From: Panicum virgatum
Taxonomy: Eukaryota; Streptophyta; Magnoliopsida; Poales; Poaceae
Length of the DNA stretch: 64,000 nucleotides
Direction: 5' to 3'
Assembly (NCBI RefSeq): GCF_016808335.1
Contig: NC_053150.1
Span: 47,846,119 to 47,910,118 of the forward strand
The number at the start of each line of letters is the position of its first letter. Position 1 is the stretch's first letter. Position numbers and translations under genes: made by a program. Under the pieces are notes generated by a model, which saw nothing but the letters and a program-made list of their open reading frames with translations, ran no database searches and was not told where the DNA came from. This document shows positions 11,203-23,077 of this stretch, in pieces.

Positions 11203-11609
11203 TAATAGTATGACCTTAAGGTAGGGACCATATGTGATTAAAAAATTCTCTTAAGTCCATCCGCTTGTTTCTTTATGCAGGTTGCGAAAGCCACAGCTCC
11301 ACGACGACTTCTGCGATTTATTTATTTCCTTAAGACCAGGTCTCAAGCATAAGGTCTGGTCCTAACCTTTTTGATGTTGACAGCATATGCTATGTAAATT
11401 ATCTTGGTATGCAAATTATGGAAACTCCAATCTTGACCCGTCCTTGGACTGTGTAATCACACTTTTACAAATCCCTCCTCCCACGCTCCTCCACTTGGAT
11501 GTTAATCTAATGACTCAGATTGTAGTTTCCATAGTTTGCATATGAAGGTGGTTTGCATAGCATACGTTGCTTTTGATCTTAACCTCTTAGGATTAGATCT
11601 GATCACGGG
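11203..11609. other. Intergenic, no feature recognised
   Basis: AT-rich sequence between a Stowaway MITE and the Tekay-like element. I see no gene or repeat structure in it. Confidence 0.4.
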
Positions 11610-11614
11610 CCACC

Positions 11615-14600
11615 TGAAGCGTCCCCTCATAAGAGAGAACATAAATGTGATACAAAACACCAGTCCCAGGAGGCTGATGCCACATTTATTACATAAGATG
11701 GTTCAAAACCGTACAAACCTTGGAGGACACTCGATACAGATAATAATAATAATAATTAACCACGCTACGACATAACACCAGACCGCAAACCACATGGGGT
11801 CTAGCACGGGCTCAGAGTATTGCGACAGCGGAGGCATATTAACAGGGCCGATTCCACAAGCAAGGTTGGGTGTAGAACGATAACCCTACTCAGCGTCGTC
11901 TGGCACGAAGTCTGGGTCTTCTTCTGTAAAAAGTAAGAGTGGGGTGAGTATAAACGTACTCAGCAAGTCCAACCACACCCACGGAGGGGGTTATATCAGA
12001 ATAATATGCATAGGTAAATCAAGGAATAGGTTATGGTTTAATTTGCAGAAAAACTATACTTTATGCAGGGGTTCATTTAACAGAAAACCTTTTTAGAAAA
12101 TCAGTTTTTGTAGTAATATGGAGTTCACGTTTTAAACTGCTACCGGACTCCCCGTCCGTCGTAGCACACGGCACAACTGCCGGACACAATTCCAAAACAA
12201 CTCACACTAGCCCATCCCCAATGAAACACTAGTTATGTGACCACACCGTAACTCGCCCAATACCGTGGGCACGGCTATTCGAATAGATTCTTAACTCTGC
12301 AGAGGTGTGCAACTTTACCCACAAGCGGGTACCACAACACGAGCACCAAAGTGTCGGTGTAGATCCCGACATAGCCATTACCCACCTTAGCTAGACCTGA
12401 CTAGCCATCACGGGATGCACCAAGGGGTCATCGACCGTTCACTTAGGTATAACCGGGCATAAGTCACTCTGGGCTTATCCCTTTTTCCTTAGTCACCCGT
12501 TGCTCTCAGCTCTCCTGATGGCTATCAAATTAACTAGTGGGATTTATGCTAAGCCGTTGCCCATTCAACGGTCGAGTGGTTTGCACGATAGTGGAGTTAG
12601 GTGAGATGACACACCAACTCGGTCCTTACTTGTGACAAGATGGATATCTCCCCTCTTTGCCCTGCCACATTGGCACGAGCACACCAAATGGCAAATCCGT
12701 AGAAATGCCATCCATCCCATCTAAACTTTCTTTGCAAAAACACCTCATTTATCCCATCCCACACGCACACATTTTCTTTATAAGAATAAATCATATTATG
12801 AGTAAAGTCCTAAGCGTTCTAATATTGATTAACGTCCAAGCAAAATCAGACATTAATCTAGGTGGTCAAGGAATGGTCATCACAAATCAAGGGGTGGCTA
12901 TCCAACCGTGTTTTCATGCAAGCAAAACATATGCAATTTTATAAAACAGGCCATTGGGTTGTGTTTATGAAAACTAGGACAGAAACATGCATCAAAGGAT
13001 GGGATTGAACTTGCCGTCTTCGTAGCCTTCGGGGAGGTCCTGTCCTTCGGGCTCGGGGTCGTGAAACTGGTCCTCGTTCCCTTGCTCGCAGTACTGCTCG
13101 TTGACGGGCTCTCCCCCGTTCACTCCGTGGTCTACAGCGCATACAAATAAGCACGCAATCAAAACACAAAAAACAAAGACCTATCATTGAGCTCGAATCG
13201 GAAGCACATAAAATATGGAGTACGTGGTGATATTTTTGGGTGGTTTCTGAATGTTATGGCTGGAACTAAGTTAAAAGAGGCGTGGTAAAGTTTCGGGTTG
13301 ATCCGAGGTCATTTGGCGCATGAAATGATAGATTAAATAAAGGGTTAGGAGTTAAATCACGGTCCAGGGGCCTAATTGCAATTAAATTTAAGAGAGTAGG
13401 GGCTTGGTTTGTATTTTAGAAATTATTTGGGTTACTCAGGGGTTTATTTGTAACTATGTTTATATGGAAGGAGGGTCTATTTCGGAATAAGGTAAAGGGC
13501 AGGGTTTATTTTGCAAATTGGTTAAAGAGAGGGGGGCTCTTAACCGAATAAGAGGGAAAGGAGGGGGCTTGGGGCAAATTTGCCCCCCCCTTCTTCCTCC
13601 TCCCTCCACGGAAAACAGAGGAGGAGCCGAGCGGCGCCGGCGGCGGCCCGATTCGGGCACTCCGCGCCTCGGCGGTGGCTCGGGGTAGAGGGGAAAGAGA
13701 GAGTGGACCCTGCGGGGCCGATCCCCGGCCGCAACTCGGCCCGAGGCGGCCTGAGATGGCCCGGCCACAGCGGCCGGCGGCGGCGGGCGGTGGTGGCCCT
13801 GGATTGGTAATCCAGAGGGGCGGCGGCGGTCAAGAGGAGGGGGAGGAGCACCAGTGGGGCACGGTGGTGCCCAATCCTACCTTGATTCGGGCCGAGGGGC
13901 AGTGGAGAGGGGGGCTCCGCGGTGGTCGGCGGCTGCAAAGGCGAGCGGCGGCGCTGCAGGCTAGGGGAGGGAGGCTGGAGGTGGCAGTGGGGCGCTGGGA
14001 CTCGGAAGAAGCTGTGCGGCGGCGGCGGTGGAGCTCGGGGAGGGCTCTTTATAGGCGTGCAAGGCGGTGCCGGCTTGGCGGGAAGCTGGCGGAGGTCGGC
14101 GGCCGAATTAAAGGCGGTGAGGGGGGGCCGGCCCGACGCTGTGCGGGCGTCCACGGCGAGTTGAAGCGAGATGCGCGCCAGTGATGTGACGGCTCGACGG
14201 GCGGCGCTGTGCTTCGTCAATGGCGCCAGGGGGCGGCGAGGTGACGCGAGGCGGCGACCGTCGCAGGCGGCGACCGTCGCAGGCGGCACTGTGCCGTGGT
14301 CGCCGGCGCTGTGCGCCGGGGGCGACGGCGTGCGCGTGCGGGTCAGTGCTGCGGCCGGCGACGTGACGCGTCGTGGGCAGAGGCGAGCGGGGCCGGACGG
14401 CGGGGTGCTGCGCGCGCGGGTGCGGCCAGGCGGCCGTGGCGTGGTGTGGGCGCGCGCACGGCTCGGGGTGCCGCAGCGTGGCGTGCGCGGTCGTGCGCAC
14501 GCGTGGGCACGTGCACGGGCTGGGCAGGCGGGGCGCACGGCCGAGCGGAGCAGAGCGGTAGGCCGGGGCGGGGGATGTGTGCGCAAGCGACGGCGTGGCA

Positions 14601-15214
14601 CGGCCGCGCGGCTGGCGTCGCGGTGTGCACGGCTCGGCGCGCCGCGGCGCGGCTAGCGTGTGCACGCACGCGTGCGTGGGGTGCGGCGCGTGCACACGGC
14701 GGTGGCGAGCTGCTGCTGCTGCGCGGGTGGGCGAGGGGGACACAGGGCGCTCGGTGCGGTAGGCCAGGGGCGCACGCGCGGAGGAGAAAGGAAGGGAGGG
14801 CCGAGCGGGCGGCGCTCGGGAGCGGGGCAGAGCAGAAGGGGGCGAGCGCGCGGGGTAGGAGGAAAGAAGAGAGAGAGGGAAGGAGAGAGGAAAAGAAAAT
14901 GGGGGAAAAAAGGAAAAAAGAAAAGAAAAAGAAAAAGAAGGGGAGAGAGAAATAAAGAGAGAGGAAGGGCGGGATTCGTGCCGGGATCACGGCGTCGATC
15001 GCGGGGCCGGTCGGTCGCGATCCGCGGTCACCCGCGTGCGCTGACGAGGCCACAGGAAAGAAAAGGGGGGGGGGGTCGAGATGCTGGAGATCGGACGATT
15101 GGACCAGGGAAAGGTTCCGGGGAATTAGGGCGGTCTTTGAGCTCAACGATGGAACACTTGGTTTTGAAAATAAATATCGCACGATTTAATTTATCGGATT
15201 TTTGGGATGTTACA
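11615..15214 (-). repeat. 3' LTR of the Tekay-like element (3600 bp)
   Basis: It starts TGTAACATCCC at 15214 (minus strand) and ends TTCA at 11615, giving TG...CA termini. A polypurine tract (aagtggggtaggtt) precedes it at 15228-15215. It contains a very GC-rich 1.5-kb block (13.6-15.1 kb) and a purine-rich stretch near 14860-14960. The large Arg/Ala/Pro-rich ORFs on both strands of this block are compositional, not genes. Confidence 0.9.
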
Positions 15215-18200
15215 AACCTACCCCACTTAAAATGAATCTCGTCCTCGAGATTCGACTGGTTCCTAAACAGGTGGGGAAATTCCTTCTTCAGAGCGTCTTC
15301 GCGTTCCCACGTTACTTCTTCTACTCCATGTCTGCTCCACTGAACTCTGCATATCCGCACTTCGGAGTTTCTGGTTCTCCTAGTGACCGTGTCTAGAATC
15401 TTGACCGGTACTTCCTGGTACCGCAGGTCTGGCTGTAAATCTATTGTTTCTACTGGCACGTGCTCTGCTTCGGGTACCCTCAAACATCTTCTTAGCTGCG
15501 AGACGTGGAATACTGGATGTATATCTGACATTTCTTCTGGTAGCTCCAGATGGTATGCTACTGCCCCAACTTTCTTTAGAACTTGGTATGGTCCAATGTA
15601 CTGGGGGGCCAATTTTCCTTGCACTTGAAACCTTCGGGTTCCTCGAATAGGCGACACCTTGAGATATACGAAATCCCCTGGGTTGAAACTTATTTCTCGT
15701 CTTTTCTTGTCGGCGTAACTCTTCTGTCGGGACTGGGCTGCCTTCAGTTTTTCTCTAATCTCGGCGACTCTTTCTTCTGCTTCCTTTATGAGTGCGGGGC
15801 CGACTAGGGCACGTTCTCCAACCTCTGACCACATCAGTGGTGTTCTGCACTTTCTTTCGTAGAGGGCTTCGAACGGTGACATACCTAAACTTGCTTGGTA
15901 CCCGTTGTTGTATGAGAACTCGGCGTAGGGTAGACTTTGCTCCCAATCTTTGCCATAGGTAAGGACACACGCTCTCAGCATGTCTTCCATAATCTGGTTT
16001 ACCCTTTCTGTCTGGCCATCTGTCTGCGGGTGATAAGCGGAGCTAAAATCTAACTTGGTGCCCATGGCTTTATGCAAACTTTTCTAGAATCTAGAGGTGA
16101 ACTGGGTCCCTCTATCTGAGACAATTCGACTGGGCACACCATACAACTTCACTACGTTTTCCACATAGAGCTTGGCTAGCTTCTCTCCGCCATAGTTGGT
16201 TCGTACGGGTATGAAGTGAGCCGCTTTAGTGAGTCGGTCCACTATTACCCATATGGAATCGTGTCCTTTCTGTGTTCTGGGCAATCCTACCACAAAGTCC
16301 ATCCCTATTTCATCCCATTTCCAAATCGGGATGGGTAGGGGTTGCAACAATCCTGCCGGCTTCTGGTGTTCAGCTTTGATTCTCTGGCAAGTATCACAAC
16401 GGGCGACAAATCGTGCAATATCTGCCTTCATCCCATTCCACCAATATTTCTGTCTTAAGTCCATATACATCTTGGTGGATCCTGGGTGAATGGAGTAGGC
16501 TGAGTTGTGGGCTTCATCCATGATTATCTGCCTAAAATCTCCTTTCTGGGGCACACAAATTATGTCTTTATACCACAATGTCCCCTTATTATCCACTCGA
16601 AAGTCTGGTGCCTTATTTTCTCCGGTCTGCCTCCGGATTTCCATCAGTCCCTTGTCCGCTTTTTGGGCTTTCCTGATTCTTTCTTCTAGAGTGGATTGAA
16701 TGTTCAGCACTTGGCTGGAACCTCGAGGGACAATGTGCACATTTAATCGTGCCATTTCCTCTTGTAAATGGTCATCCTTGGGCCCGTAGGATTTCCGACT
16801 TATGGCATCAGCTACTACATTTGCTTTTCCCGGGTGTTAATGGATTTCCAAATTATAATCTTTAACCAATTCCAGCCAACTTCTCTGCCTTAGGTTTAAA
16901 TCTGGCTGGGTAAAAATATACTTCAGGCTCTTATGGTCGGTATAGATTTCACACTTATTTCCAATCAAATAATGCCTCCAAATTTTAAGTGCGTGCACTA
17001 CGGCTGCAAGTTCCAAATCATGGGTCGGATAGTTCTGCTCATGGGACCTGAGCTGGCGGGAAGCATATGCAACGACTTTCCCGTCTTGCATCAGTACACA
17101 ACCCAACCCTTGTCGGGATGCATCACAATAGATGATAAAATCCCGATGAATATCTGGTAGGGTCAGTACTGGAGCGGTAGTCAATCTTCACTTCAGTTCC
17201 TGGAAACTCCTCTCACACGACTCTGTCCAGGTGAATTTCTTCTCCTTCTTGAGCAGCTCCGTCATGGGTCGGGCTATTTTAGAAAATCCTTCAATGAATC
17301 TCCGATAATACCCAGCTAATCCAAGAAAGCTTCTAATCTCACTGATGTTGGTCGGTGGTTGCCAGTTGGAGACTGCTTCGACCTTCTCGGGGTCCACTGC
17401 TACTCCTTCTGCGGTCAGAATATGACCAAGGAAGGCTACTTTCTCTAGCCAAAACTCACACTTGCTGAATTTGGCGTATAGCCTATGCACTCTCAGCTTT
17501 TCCAAAACTACCCTCAGGTGCTGCTCGTGCTCCTGAATGCTCTTCGAGTAAATAAGTATGTCGTCGATGAAGACTACGACAAACTTATCTAACTCGTCCA
17601 TAAACACTTTGTTCATGAGATTCATGAAATAGGCAGGTGCGTTTGTCAGCCCAAAAGACATCACCGTGAACTCAAACAGCCCATATCTGGTGACAAAGGC
17701 TGTCTTCGGGATGTCGCTCTCCCTAATCTTGAGCTGAAAATATCCGGATCTCAGATCGATCTTGGAGAAGTACTTGGCGCCTTTTAACTGATCAAAAAGA
17801 TCATCGATCCTGGGAAGGGGGTACTTATTTTTGATAGTGACTTCGTTCAGTACTCGGTAGTCTACACATAATCTCATATTTCCGTCCTTCTTTTTGACAA
17901 ATAAAACCGGGGCTCCCCAAGGAGACGAACTTGGCCTGATGAAGCCAATCCGTTGTAACTCCTCTAGTTGTTTCTTTAACTCTGCCAACTCAGAGGCTGC
18001 CATCCTATAGGGTCTTTTGGCTATGGGGGCGGTTCCAGGAACAAGATCAATGACAAATTCTATGTCCCTATCTGGTGGCATACCGGGAAGTTCTTCGGGA
18101 AAGACATCGGGGTACTCATTCACTACTGGGACTTCTTCCAAGGTCTTGGCTTCCATGCTAAACACCATCGGGTTTGCTCCACTCTCTCGGGTATGACAGG

Positions 18201-18270
18201 TCACTCGGACTCCTTCCGGGTTCGTGAGGTGTACTACCTTGCCAGTACATCCTATGAGGCCATTGTGTTT
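15215..18270 (-). pseudogene. Broken gypsy pol: RT, RNase H, integrase, chromodomain
   Basis: One reading frame is interrupted by three stops. The RT segment (about 17188-18270) has the catalytic FIDD motif. It ends in a TGA where Arg is usual, just before the RNase H segment (16837-17181, start of domain [18 protein letters not shown]). That segment ends in TAA where Tyr is usual. The integrase segment (16084-16755) has the H-H-C-C zinc finger and the first two Asp of the DDE triad; it ends in TAG where Trp is usual. The last segment, from 16077, contains the third catalytic Glu (QTDGQTERVNQ) and a chromodomain (VEEVTWEREDALKKEFPHLF), and its frame runs on into the LTR to 15028. All breaks are single-codon nonsense changes in one frame, so decay is by point mutation after insertion. 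Confidence 0.9.
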
Positions 18271-18812
18271 GCGTGCGTGGGGTGCGGCGCGTGCACACGG
18301 CGGCGGCGAGCTGCTGCTGCTGCGCGGGTGGGCGAGGGGGACGCAGGGCGCTCGGTGCGGTGGGCCAGGGGCGCGCGCGCGGAGGAGAAAGGAAGGGAGG
18401 GCCGAGCGGGCGGCGCTCGGGAACGGGGCAGAGCAGAAGGGGGCGAGCGCGCGGGGTAGGAGGAAAGAAGAGAGAGAGGGAAGGAGAGAGGAAAAGAAAA
18501 TGGGGAAAAAAAGGAAAAAAGAAAAGAAAAAGAAAAAGAAGGGGAGAGAGAAATAAAGAGAGAGGAAGGGCGGGATTCGTGCCGGGATCACGGCGTCGAT
18601 CGCGGGGCCGGTCGGTCGCGATCCGCGGTCACCCGCGTGCGCTGACGAGGCCACAGGAAAGAAAAGGGGGGGGTCGAGATGCTGGAGATCGGACGATTGG
18701 ACCAGGGAAAGGTTCCGGGGAATTAGGGCGGTCTTTGAGCTCAACGATGGAACACTTGGTTTTGAAAATAAATATCGCACGATTTAATTTATCGGATTTT
18801 TGGGATGTTACA
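18271..18812 (-). repeat. 5' LTR remnant of the Tekay-like element
   Basis: Aligns with 14670-15214 of the 3' LTR. By eye there are about six substitutions and a shorter G-run, roughly 1% divergence, so insertion was recent. At 18271 the homology stops abruptly and polyprotein sequence begins. Confidence 0.9.
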
Positions 18813-18817
18813 CCACC

Positions 18818-19169
18818 CGACCCGATAAATTCGACCCAATCCGTTCGAAAAAAACCTGACCCGACCCAACCCGACCAAGTGACGGATCGGGTACGGGTCG
18901 AAATATTTTACCCGAAACTCAAAAAAATCTAATTCAATCCGAAAATTACACACACAATTGCGGGCCAACCGGATCCAACCCGAACCTAACCTGACCATGT
19001 CATGGGCCGGGTATGGGCCAATATTTTTTGGCCCGAAACCCGAAGTGACTCGACAGATGATCAGGTACACTTAGGATTTCCTTAAGACCTGCTACTGTTA
19101 TATATGTTGCTTCTAAGAGTTTAAGACTCCCCTCTATTTCCCACACTATTGGTGCCTCTAACTCATATT
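18818..19169. other. Repetitive CGACCCG/GGGTCGG-rich flank, no gene
   Basis: From 18818 to about 19045 the sequence is rich in acccgaccc and gggccgggt motifs, like the ends of common grass transposons. The element at 11615-18812 appears to have inserted into it, since acgggCCACC ends the left flank. No coding signal. Confidence 0.35.
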
Positions 19170-19309
19170 CGCTCTGTTTGGCTAGCTGTGACTGGTAGCT
19201 AGTGTTGATTTGTTGTCAGAGAAAAATACTGTTGGTTGATAGATGATGCTAATTTGGTATGAGAGAAAAATACTCTGGCTGGCTGGCTGAAAGTCAGGTG
19301 AACAGAGCG
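19170..19309. mobile_element. 140-bp MITE with inverted ends
   Basis: It starts cgctctgtttggctagc and ends gaaagtcaggtgaacagagcg; the outer 9 bp are perfect inverted repeats (CGCTCTGTT). Inside, gagagaaaaatact is repeated. A relative is nested at about 42189-42307. Target duplication is unclear (att on both sides). Confidence 0.55.
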
Positions 19310-19784
19310 ATTGTTTTTATTTGTTAAGTAAAGATTAGAGTTTTACTGAACTTTTCTCGAACAGAATATCAACAAGCAAATGAAACTCAAATGACCATTA
19401 TCTCGTCTTCTTATCTTAATTGGGAAGTGAGTTACAGATAACATCTATTTTTAAATATATACTCTTATTAGGTCATGTAGCCTTTATAAATACCTTTATA
19501 TTTAAAAACGAGGGAAGTATTTGATATTTTACATGGCAAGTGAGTGAGTACATCTGTGAAATGTGATTTCGAAAACCGAAAGGTAGAATTGACGATAATA
19601 CCCCCCAGAACGGAAACAGCTCCCCGGTCCCCTCCCTCCGCGTCTTCGGCCACCAACATTCCAGACGACCCGACCCGTTTCCTCCCCCACCGAATCATCG
19701 GCGGCTCGGCGCCTCCTCGTTTCGCCTTCAGCAGCCAGTGAGTTGCTTCGTTGGGAAGGCAAGAGGGACCTGCAGCCGCGAGCC
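19310..19784 (+). promoter_or_regulatory. Likely original promoter and 5' leader of the chitinase-like gene
   Basis: A GC-rich block (19600-19784) ends in GCGAGCC at 19778-19784. The same 7 bases occur at 20590-20596, four bases before the chitinase-like ATG. Removing the 805-bp insertion joins this block directly to the coding sequence, so it is the likely ancestral leader. Bases 19310-19600 are AT-rich with nothing recognised. Confidence 0.5.
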
Positions 19785-20589
19785 ACAGTGGCGGAGCCAG
19801 AATTTAGAAGTTGGGTATTCCTATTTTCTAAACGAGTCCACGGTCATCATTCTCCCATAACCGCTATAGAAGCTTTGCTGTACAGCTACACTGTAATCGC
19901 ACAACACCCGCTACCCTCGTCGGAGAATGCGGACCCTGAGCCATGCCATCATAATATGGGGTAGGTTATGGTTCCATTTGTAATGCCATGAAATCTCAAA
20001 TTTCTTTAATCAGCAACAAAACACTTGTAGTTACAAATTCAAATTCTTGCACGGGGGACGAGCAATCCATTCCACATTTCCACGCTCGTAAGCACACCAT
20101 GTTGCCAACCGAACCTCCTTTGCAACACACTTTGTAAGCACATCACATGCCCCTATAATTACTAGTATTCAGAGAGAAGCAGACTAGCAGAACCGTGCAC
20201 CTGCAGCTCATCGCCAGCACAGCGGCACCCCCTGCTGGGTAGTATTGGATAGTAGGACTAAACTGCTGGGTACTTATGTGCGCTGCCGTTGGCCACCTAG
20301 CCGGCTTGCTAATTTCCATGGCCGCCTGCTCGCAACCTCGCAGCAACCAGGAGCTACAAAATGCGCGCGAGGGAACTGGCCTTACAACAAGGTGGGAGTG
20401 GGGATTGGGCTGTTGGCCTGGGTCATATACTCGTATTAGAGGTGTCGCTAGGCTGAGTTTTGGCTGAGAAAATGAAGAAATAGATTTAACATAATATATG
20501 CATATATGTATACTTAATGTAAGTGATTTTTGAAGAAAAAAGTTGGGTATTCCTGGGAATACCCAGGCATCAAGGTAGCTCCGCCCATG
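19785..20589. mobile_element. 805-bp transposon-like insertion in the 5' leader of the chitinase-like gene
   Basis: Ends are imperfect inverted repeats (acagtggcggagccag on the left, gtagctccgcccatg on the right). GCGAGCC at 19778-19784 and 20590-20596 fits a target duplication of 7 bp or slightly more. ttgggtattcct occurs near both ends (19811 and 20543), and near the right end ttcctgggaatacccagg forms a small palindrome. I recognise this end type as common in grasses but cannot name the family safely. No transposase is present. Confidence 0.7.
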
Positions 20590-20600
20590 GCGAGCCGGCG

Positions 20601-22349
20601 ATGGCCCGATGGGCGGCATTGCTGCTGCTTCTGCTTGCCGCGCCGGCGGCGGGGAGGAAGGAGAAGGCCGGCGAGAAGGTGTGCGACAAGGGGTGGGAGT
20701 GCAGCGGCAGCCGGTTCTGCTGCAACGAGACCATCAGCGACTACTTCAAGGCGTACCAGTTCGAGGAGCTCTTCGCCCACCGCAACGATGCCCAGGCCCA
20801 CGCCCCCGGCTTCTGGGACTACCAGGCCTTCATCACCGCCGCCGCCCTCTTCGAGCCTCGCGGGTTCGGCACCACCGGAGGCAAGCAGATGGGGATGAAG
20901 GAGGTCGCCGCTTTCCTCGGCCATGTCGGCGCCAAGACGTCATGTAAGCTTCGCTCCTCCTCTCCACTCCTTAACCCGATCGAGCAATCCGATGCGCCGG
21001 GATCGAGTGCCAGACTAGTTCTGATTTTGCATTTCACCTGAATACCTGATACTTACACTTAGTGCAGGCGCCCTCACTAGTCGAATCCACGCTCTACATG
21101 TTCAACTATGTCTTGTAGGCTTAGATCTGCATCTAGATTATATTGCAGGATTGTCGGACTAGGAGAGGTGATGTTGAATTGAGGATCAGAATGTATTTGG
21201 GATTTGGCCAGTGAATTTCAGAGAATATTGGTAGCAATAGGCTCCATGAAGACAGCCTGTTTTGCAATTTAATATGCATTGTTATCTATTTTTCAAATAA
21301 AATAGTTAAAAACGTATCCGCGTATCGGGTTGTTTGAGAAATTGTCGTATCCGCGTATCCGTATCCTTCCGATACTGATACACGTATCCGTATCCGTGCT
21401 GCATAGAACACAGGAAATGGGAACACAATGGGGTTTTTATTTTCAGTTTACTAATTGTCGAATGCAGTGAGATGTGGATCAAAAACAGTATGGTTCACCC
21501 AAAATTCCGAATAATTTGGTATCTATGTTAATCTGGAAATAGCAACACTACAATAGACTTTGTAGAAGCAAATTAGCTAAAGTTAAGTTATATATTGTAG
21601 TTCTATTTTGCTGATTTGAAATATTCTGCACATTAATCTGAATTTTTGCCAAGTAGCTTCTGATAAGTACTGTAACTGTGTGTTCTATCAGGTGGATATG
21701 GTGAAGCACCTGGTGGTGAAACGGCTTGGGGGCTTTGCTATAACCATGAATTGAGCCCCAGTCAGAGCTACTGTGATGATAGCAATGAATTGTACCCTTG
21801 TGTTGAAGGAGTTGAGTACTATGGCAGAGGCGCTATTCCTGTTTACTGGTCAGGCTGATATGTCACTTCTTTATTGATGATTATTAGGAGCTGAGTAGGC
21901 TATGTTATTGATGATTTTGGATCTGCTTGTTGATGTTCACCAGGAACCACAACTATGGTATCATTGGCAATGGTATCAAGCAGGATCTGTTGAATCACCC
22001 AGAGCTATTGGAACAGAATGCCACCCTAGCATTTGAAGCAGCTGTCTGGAGGTGGATGACTCCAATGAAGCGGAAGCAGCCATCTGCCCATGATGTGTTT
22101 GTTGGTAACTGGAAACCCACCAAGAACGACACATTGTCCAAGAGGTATCCTGGCTTTGGTGCTACCATGAACATCCTGTATGGTGATGATATCTGTGGTC
22201 AAGGGTCCACTGATAAGATGAACACCATTATATCTCATTACCAACATTATCTCGACTTGATGGGAGTTGGCCGTCAGCACTCTGGAGATTACTTGGATTG
22301 TGGTGACCAGGTGGCTTTCAATCCATCATCAGAGAGTTCCGACTTCTAA
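20601..22349 (+). CDS. Chitinase-like protein, GH19 fold without catalytic Glu (CTL1/POM1 type)
   Basis: Three exons (20601-20943, 21692-21848, 21944-22349) give 301 aa. A leucine-rich signal peptide (MARWAALLLLLLAAPAAG) sends the protein to the secretory pathway and wall. The remainder is a GH19 domain: FLGHVGAKTSCGYGEAPGGE, then WRWMTPMKRKQPSAHDVFVG and YLDLMGVG. Active plant class I chitinases have HETTGG at the first catalytic Glu; here the equivalent reads HVGAKTSCGYG, so the acid is absent. Family members with this change bind glucan and support cellulose assembly rather than cleaving chitin. Start chosen for the signal peptide. An upstream ATG at 20587 overlaps out of frame. Intron 1 carries a cluster of gtatccg repeats (21311-21400). 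Confidence 0.93.
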
Positions 22350-23077
22350 GAAACTGTTTTAAAAATCTGTGTGACTGGGCCGCGGGCCCACTAACTGGGT
22401 TCCCCAAGCTATAGTGATCATGTCTGTGAAACAACAGTTGTTTGCCCTACGGCATATGTACTTGACGATAATTAAAATCCAGTCATGATTTACCTGTACT
22501 GTAAATTAAGTTGTGTCTGTCACTGAATCTGCTTTCCTTGATATCGTTTGAGAAAAAAAACTTTTTCTGCTACTCCCTTATATGTTGATTTGTTGTGCTC
22601 AATGGTGTAGTATATATTGCCATCACTACTAATTAATTGGGGATGTTAGGTTGCTTTATTTCGTGAATTCTATCAATTGGCAGTGTGTGTCTTGGATCAT
22701 TTTGTATTTTACTATTTTGAGGCACAATTCAGGTCAGACTCCATTCTTGTTAAACTATAAACAAACAAATAAGGCAAATGTTGGTGCCGAATGAAAGAGA
22801 CATTACAGACAGTCAAATTTCACAGTGAATTTAAAGAGATTTGCAAGGGTCTTCAGTGGCATATTCCTGCAGGACTAAAAACGAATGGATAAATATCTTT
22901 GGAACACAGCTTGTCCAAGTGATTTCGTGGGGACCAGAAGTTGGGAACCACACATATGTACAGCCAGGTAGCGATAGGCTAACTAGTGGGTAGTGCCTTT
23001 TTCCTTCTTTTTCATTTCAAGAGCTGTGGTAGGCTGGTGGGTGTTGTTCCAAACTCAGAGAAAGCAAGCAGGAAGGG
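22350..23077. other. 3' flank of the chitinase-like gene and promoter of APX-R
   Basis: No gene or repeat structure recognised. The first few hundred bases should contain the chitinase-like 3' UTR and the rest the APX-R promoter. Confidence 0.4.

Larger units (their letters stand above)
11615..18812 (-). mobile_element. Tekay-like Ty3/gypsy chromovirus, internally deleted, with target duplication
   Basis: The element reads on the minus strand from TGTAACATCCC at 18812 to GACGCTTCA at 11615. CCACC flanks it on both sides (11610-11614 and 18813-18817), a perfect 5-bp target duplication. A full 3.6-kb 3' LTR is present, while the 5' LTR is reduced to its first 542 bp and joined directly to the polyprotein. 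The rest of the 5' LTR, the primer-binding site, gag and most of the protease are missing. Remaining domain order is RT, RNase H, integrase and chromodomain. Long LTRs plus a C-terminal chromodomain point to the Tekay/Del clade. The pol frame carries three premature stops, so this copy cannot move by itself. Confidence 0.9.

Noticed and set aside
13460..15235. Many long Arg/Ala/Pro-rich ORFs on both strands
   Set aside because: They lie in the GC-rich part of the 3' LTR; composition explains them and no family fits.
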